Source of the DNA: Lentzea albidocapillata
GTDB lineage: Bacteria > Actinomycetota > Actinomycetes > Mycobacteriales > Pseudonocardiaceae
NCBI RefSeq assembly: GCF_000719115.1
Contig: NZ_JOEA01000005.1
Span: forward strand, 186,001 to 250,000
DNA length: 64,000 nucleotides
Direction: 5' to 3'
The position numbers and the translations under genes are program-made. Each line of letters starts with the position of its first letter. Position 1 is the first letter of the stretch. The notes below the pieces were generated by a model. That model worked only from the letters and a program-made list of their open reading frames with translations. It was not told where the DNA came from and ran no database searches. Below, in pieces: positions 57,901 through 63,900 of the stretch.

Positions 57901-60900
57901 AAGTCGTCCGGCAAGGAGGTCGGCGGCAGCCACGACCGCAACTACGTGACGCCCGCGGGCGGCCGCACCGTGCTGGTGCAGCTCGACGCCGAGGTCACCG
58001 TGGTCGGCGAGAGCCGCGCGGCGAACTTCATCGCCGGTTCCACGCCCAAGGCCGAGGGCGCGACCGTGAACCTGCCGAAGTCCGTGTTCGTGCGGGTGAC
58101 CGAGGACGTCGCCAGGGACATGGGGCTGCTGCCCGACGTGCAGCCGACCGTGCCCAAGCCCGACTTCCCGAAGATGGCGCCGCCCGCGACGGTGGCGAAG
58201 GGCGAGCCCAGTGCGCTCGGTCTGTCCACTGTGGAGAGCGTGCCGGACCTGACGGCCGTGGTCGCGGACCTCTCCGAGAAGGTCAACGCGAAGACGGCGA
58301 AGCGCTTCGGCGCTCCGCTGCTGCCGGACTCGGTGCTCAACGACTCGATGAGCAACCTGCAGCGCCTGGTCGACTTCAGCTCGCCGGCCAGCGTCAAGGC
58401 GATGATCGACAGTGCGCTGGACGGCGGCGTGCCGCTGCTGGTGCACCAGCCCGGCACGTTCGGCAAGGACTCGTTCCAGGTCACGTTGCGCGCCAAGGCG
58501 GACACCCCGCAGTTCCAGGACGTCGTCAACGACGGCGTCGAGATGGAGTCGACGATCGCCGGCTCGCACAGGGTGACCGACGGCCAGGGCCGCGGCACCG
58601 GCTGGGGCATCGGGCTCAAGGCGCCCGGTCTCGCCTCGCCGGGCAGCGCGAACCCGAACGTCTCCGGCACCGCGGGTGTGCTCGCGGCGGCGAACGTCGG
58701 TCAGTCCAAGAGCAGCTCGGTCAGCACGTCGACGACCGACCAGTTCGCGAGCTTCCGCGCGGGAAGCGGACCGGCGGCGCGCTACACCGTGCCCATCGAG
58801 TTCGAGCTCGTGGTGGAGAAGGGCGACAAGCTCGTCGCGAGCGCGCCCAGCGGCCCGCAGGAGATGACCGTCCGCCTGCACGCGGACAACCAGAAGGTCG
58901 ACGGCTCGGCCGCGCCGCAGCCCTACACGAAGGACCAGAACGCCCGCCCCGCCGACCAGGGCACCCCGCAGGCCGCCTCCGGCTGGCAGCAGGAGGGCAG
59001 CCCCTCCGCGCTGCCACCGGGCTCGTCGGTGGAGAACCTGCGCGGCGCCCAGGACCTGCGTGCGGCGACGATCGACGCGCTGAAGGCGGCGGGTGCGAAC
59101 AAGGGCCTCACCGGCAAGGGCACGGGCGCGTTGAACAGCCTGCTGGCCACGCTGAGCCCGGAGAACCTGCAGCCGCACCTGCCCGGCATGCTGTCCGGCC
59201 CGCTGAGCGTGCCGGGCCTGCACGAGGCCGCGCTGACGTTCGGCCAGGACGCGGACGTCAAGGTCTACGCCAAGCTGGTCGCCCCGACGCTGGGGTCGCT
59301 CAGTGACGGCGTGGCGCTGGAGAACCCGACGTCACAGGTCACCGCGACCAGCACCGACTCGAAGGTCACCGAGAGCGGCGACGTGTCCGTCGGGCTCGCG
59401 ACCGGCGGCGCGGGGATCAAGCAGAACACCGACCCGAAGGACAACGTCACCTTCGCCACGAGCGGCGTCGAGCTGCGCCACGCCGGCGAGGACTCCACGG
59501 CGAACTCCGGCGGCCAGACCGACAACAAGGTCAACAACCTCAAGCCGAAGGCCACGACCGGACTGGTGCAGTTCGGTGTCGAGTACCGCGTGGTGGCGAC
59601 CATCGGCGGCAGGACCGCCGTCGTCGACCTGTCCGTGCCGAACTCGGCCGCGGTCCGGATGCCGGCGTCGGACGCGCAGACCTTGCTGGGCAAGGACTTC
59701 AGCCCGGAGCTGGCGACCGCCCAGACCGAGGTGAAGACCGCGGCGGACGCCTGGCGCACCGCAGAGGTCGCCGTCGACACGGTGCGGCACGAGGCGCAGC
59801 AGGTGATCAACACCTCGGCCACGGTGCTCGCCAGGGCCGACTCCGCCTTCACCCCCGTCCAGATCGACTACAACAACGCGATCCAGACGCACCTGGACGA
59901 GCAGGCGAAGCTCCCGGAACTGGAGACCAACGCCGAGACCGCCCGCCTGGAGGCGCAACGGACGCTCGACGCGATCTCCGAGCTGTCGCCCAAGGTCGGC
60001 GGCTTCGCAGCACTGGCGATGACCGCGCAGTTCGAGGTCGACGACGCGAAGTCGGACGTCGAGGCCAAGGCGAAGACGCTGCGGACGCTGGAGGACCAGC
60101 TGGCCGCGGCGCCGGGCAACGCAGCCCTCCAGGCTCAGGCCGACGCCGCACGTCTGGCGCACACCGACGCCCAGACCACGTTGCGCACCGCGGAAGGCGC
60201 GTTCACCGGTGCGAGGGCGAGCATGCAGGACGCCCAGCACCGGCTCGACGCCGCCAACGACGCGATCGACGGGCTGCGTGCGGAGGCCGCCGCCCGGCGT
60301 GCGGACCTCGTGGCGCAGCAACAGGTCGTGGCCCAGGCCGAGGCAGGACGGATCGCGGCGCAGGCCCGTCACGACCAGGCCGCGGCCCAGCTCGCCGCCG
60401 ACCACGCGGCGCAGAGGGCGCTCGTCACGGCGGCCGAGACCAGGCTGAACGACGCCCGCACGACGGCGGACGGCCGTCAGCAGGAGTGGTGGGACAAGAA
60501 GGCGGTGGTCGACCGGAAGATCGCCGAGTACAACACCCCGCCGGACACGACCACGACGTCATCCATTCCCCCGCCTCCGCCGGCACCCGAGACGTCCTCG
60601 TCCACTGAGGCGTCGACGAGCAGGGACGCCGAGACCCGTCCGGCACCGCAACCGCCGTCCACCGAGGCGAGCACGTCGGGCACCCAGGCACCCGCCGGCG
60701 TGCCGGACGTCGTGGTGGAGAGCCATCTCAAGGCGCTGACCGCCGACGCGATGACGAACGCCTCTCCGCTGGCCCGGCAGGTCGAGTCGGCGCTGCGGTC
60801 GAACCCAGGCCAGTCCGAGGCGGGCATCGACCTGCTGCGGGCGTCGGTCGTGCTCGACACGAGGACCGACGACATCGCCACGATGATCCAGCGGCACGGC

Positions 60901-63900
60901 GCCGAACCGGTCGCGCGGGCGTTCACCAGGGAGTTCGGCCGCCCGATCATCGAGACGGCGCAGATCGCGCAGTTCGGCGATCTGAGCACCCCGCAGAGCC
61001 GGGCCGCGTTCGACGGCTGGGCACACCGGATGTGGGAGACGGTCGGCAACACGCCGTCCTACACCTCGAACCCGGACAAGCTCGCCGCCGACGTCTTCAA
61101 CCACGACCAGGGTTACAACCACGGCACGAACTTCGCGCAGGAGACGGCGTTCACGGACCTGGTCGGCGCACCGTCGCCGGCCGACGCGGAGATCATCCCG
61201 TCCGGCGCGAACGTGAGCCCGGAGGCGTTCACGGACCACCGTTCCGAGATCGACGACGACCCGGCCCCGTCCGCTCCCCCGATGGACGCGCCGACGTCCA
61301 CCGTGCCGCCCGCCGACCCGAGTCCGTCGCACAGCACGGAGACGAGCGCGGCGTGGTTCGACCCGCAGCACCCGGTGTCCTCCCAGGCCATCGCGGACGT
61401 GCGCGCCACGACCCCGGCGACCAGCTGGGTGCGCGGCGAGGACGGCGGTGTCCTCGACTCCACGAAGGTCGGCCCGCACGGCATCGCCATGAAGGCCTGG
61501 CGCGGCCCGATCGCCTACGACAACCGCGTTCTGGACGTGGACGGCGTGCCGGTCCGCGACTTCACCGTGCGGCTGCACCTGAACAACGGCGACGCCGACG
61601 TCCAGGACCGCACCCGCGCGGGCGTCGAGGAGCTGTACAACCAGGGCTACCGGCTGCCCGGCGGCGAGCAGTTCCACGTCACGGTCGAGTTCACGAACGA
61701 CCCCGCTGACGCGCACGCCACCATCGACGTCACGAACGACCCGGACGGGCGGGCCAACCAGCTCACCTGGCCCGCGCACACCGATTCGCGGCGCCTGGCG
61801 CACGAGGTCGGGCACTTCCTCGGGTTGCGCGACGAGTACCTGGAGACCGGCGACGTGAAGCCGATCTTCCAGCACGAGGACGGCAGGGGACGCGTCGTCA
61901 ACGACAACTCCCCCATGACCCAGGGCATCGACGCGGCGGACGCCCGGCTCAAGCCGCGCCACCTGCAGCTGGTCTCCGACCGGATGGCGGCGCTGCAGAC
62001 GCACAACCCGCCGCAGCCAGCGGTCGAGGAACGCTCCGAGCTGCCTCCGCCGAACATGCCGAAGCGCGGCAACGAACACCTGCCCATCGACCCGGCCGGG
62101 GACGCCGTCAAGCGCGCCCGCGAGGACCTCGCCGATCTGTCCATTGAGGACGACGACGCCGAGATGACCGAGCAGGAAGCGGCGCCGTTCAACGAGAACG
62201 GCGTGCACAACGCGGCCTACGAGAACCTGGCGCAGGGCCACCCGCTCACCCAGATCACCGCGGAGAACTACCTGCAGCGGACGCAGGAGAGCATCGACGC
62301 CAACGAGAAGCCGTCGTTCGTGGTCAGCATGATCGTAGAGGCGAGTAAGCTCGACCAGCTCGACAATGTGATCAACGGTGTCATGGCCGGCTCGCAGGAC
62401 ATGGACGGCCGCGTGGCGTTCGTGCTCGGCGTGAACGGCGCGACGCAGGCGGAGATCGACGCCTCGATCGCCGGCGCGACCCCGTCGGTCAACGGCCGCA
62501 CGGAACCGGTCGCACTGGTGAGCGTTCCGCACGGGCCCAAGGGCTTCAAGTTCGGCGAGACCCGCAACGCCACGCTGGACAGCGACGCCCACGTGTTCGC
62601 GGTGACGGCCCTGGCGGCCACCGGAACGCACCCGTACGTGGCGGTCATGGACTTCGACGCGGGCGACCGCACGACCCGGCAGGGCGGGCACGTCTTCGAC
62701 CACGTCACGCGGCTCATCGACGGCACGGTCGGCGACGACGCCGTCGACCCGTCGCGGCCGCTGATGATCGGCGGCGGGTACCGGGTCGCCGTCACGCCGG
62801 AGCAACTGCACGCCGCCGTCCTCACGCGCATCGGCGACGACTCGAAGACCACGGACGCGCAGAAGGAGACCCTGCGGGCGAAGCTGGCCGAGCCGGACTT
62901 CCACGAGCGGTTCGTACAGGTGATCGACGCGGACATGCACGCGCGCCGGACCCAGCAGGGCATCCACCCGTTGCTGCCCTACACGCCGGAGCCGAACCTG
63001 TTCGTCGACGGCCTCGTGCCGCTGGCGGAGCCGAAGGTGCGGTTCGGCGAGGGCCAGGCGGAGTTCGGGCAGCTCGGCCAGTCGCTCAACCGGTTCTACG
63101 CCGCGGAGCTCGCCAAGCTGCACACCCCGGCCGACGCCGCGGACATGGACGCCGCCACCGAACGCGCCAAAGTGGACGTTCAGAACAACCGGCACCCGGT
63201 GCGCGGCCAGGCGTTCACGACCGACTTCGTGGCGGGCGACACCGGCACCGACCTGTCCAGGATCGCCTACGGGCTGATCAAGGACGGCAAGCTGCCGCAG
63301 TCGCACACCGCGCTGCCGAACGTGTCGGAGCGGTTCCTCGACGGCAAGTCCTCCAAGGCGGGCACCAAGTTCGCCGACGAGCGCGAACGTCTCGCCACCG
63401 GAGCGCACGCGGTAGTCGAGCCGTTCCTGCCGCCTGCGGACGGGCAGACCACGAACACGTGGAACCCGCCGGCCAAGATGAAGACCCAGCTCGGCGCGCC
63501 GCAGAAGAACCGGATGAACCCGGCGGTGTCCGCGCCGATGCCCGCGCCGTTCGAGCAGGTGCAGGCGGGCATCCAGAAGGACCAGAAGGTCGTCGCGGCC
63601 CACGGGCTGGTGGCGTCCGACCACGTGAGCACCGCGCGGCGGCAGCTGCGGTTCCTCAACGAGGACCTGCTGGTCCGCCAGCCCACGCCGCCGGTCACCG
63701 CCAACGGCCTGTACGCGGTCGTCGGCCAGGCCCGCGGGGTCGATCCGGTGACGCTGCGCCGGCAGGTCGTCGGACTGGCCGCCGGCCACCGGGCCGTGAC
63801 CAAGGCCGTGGCGGACTACTCCGTCGGCAGGCCGATGCACCAGGGCCACCTGTACGGGGCACTGGTGGAGAACCAGAACTGGCACATGCACGCCGACGCC

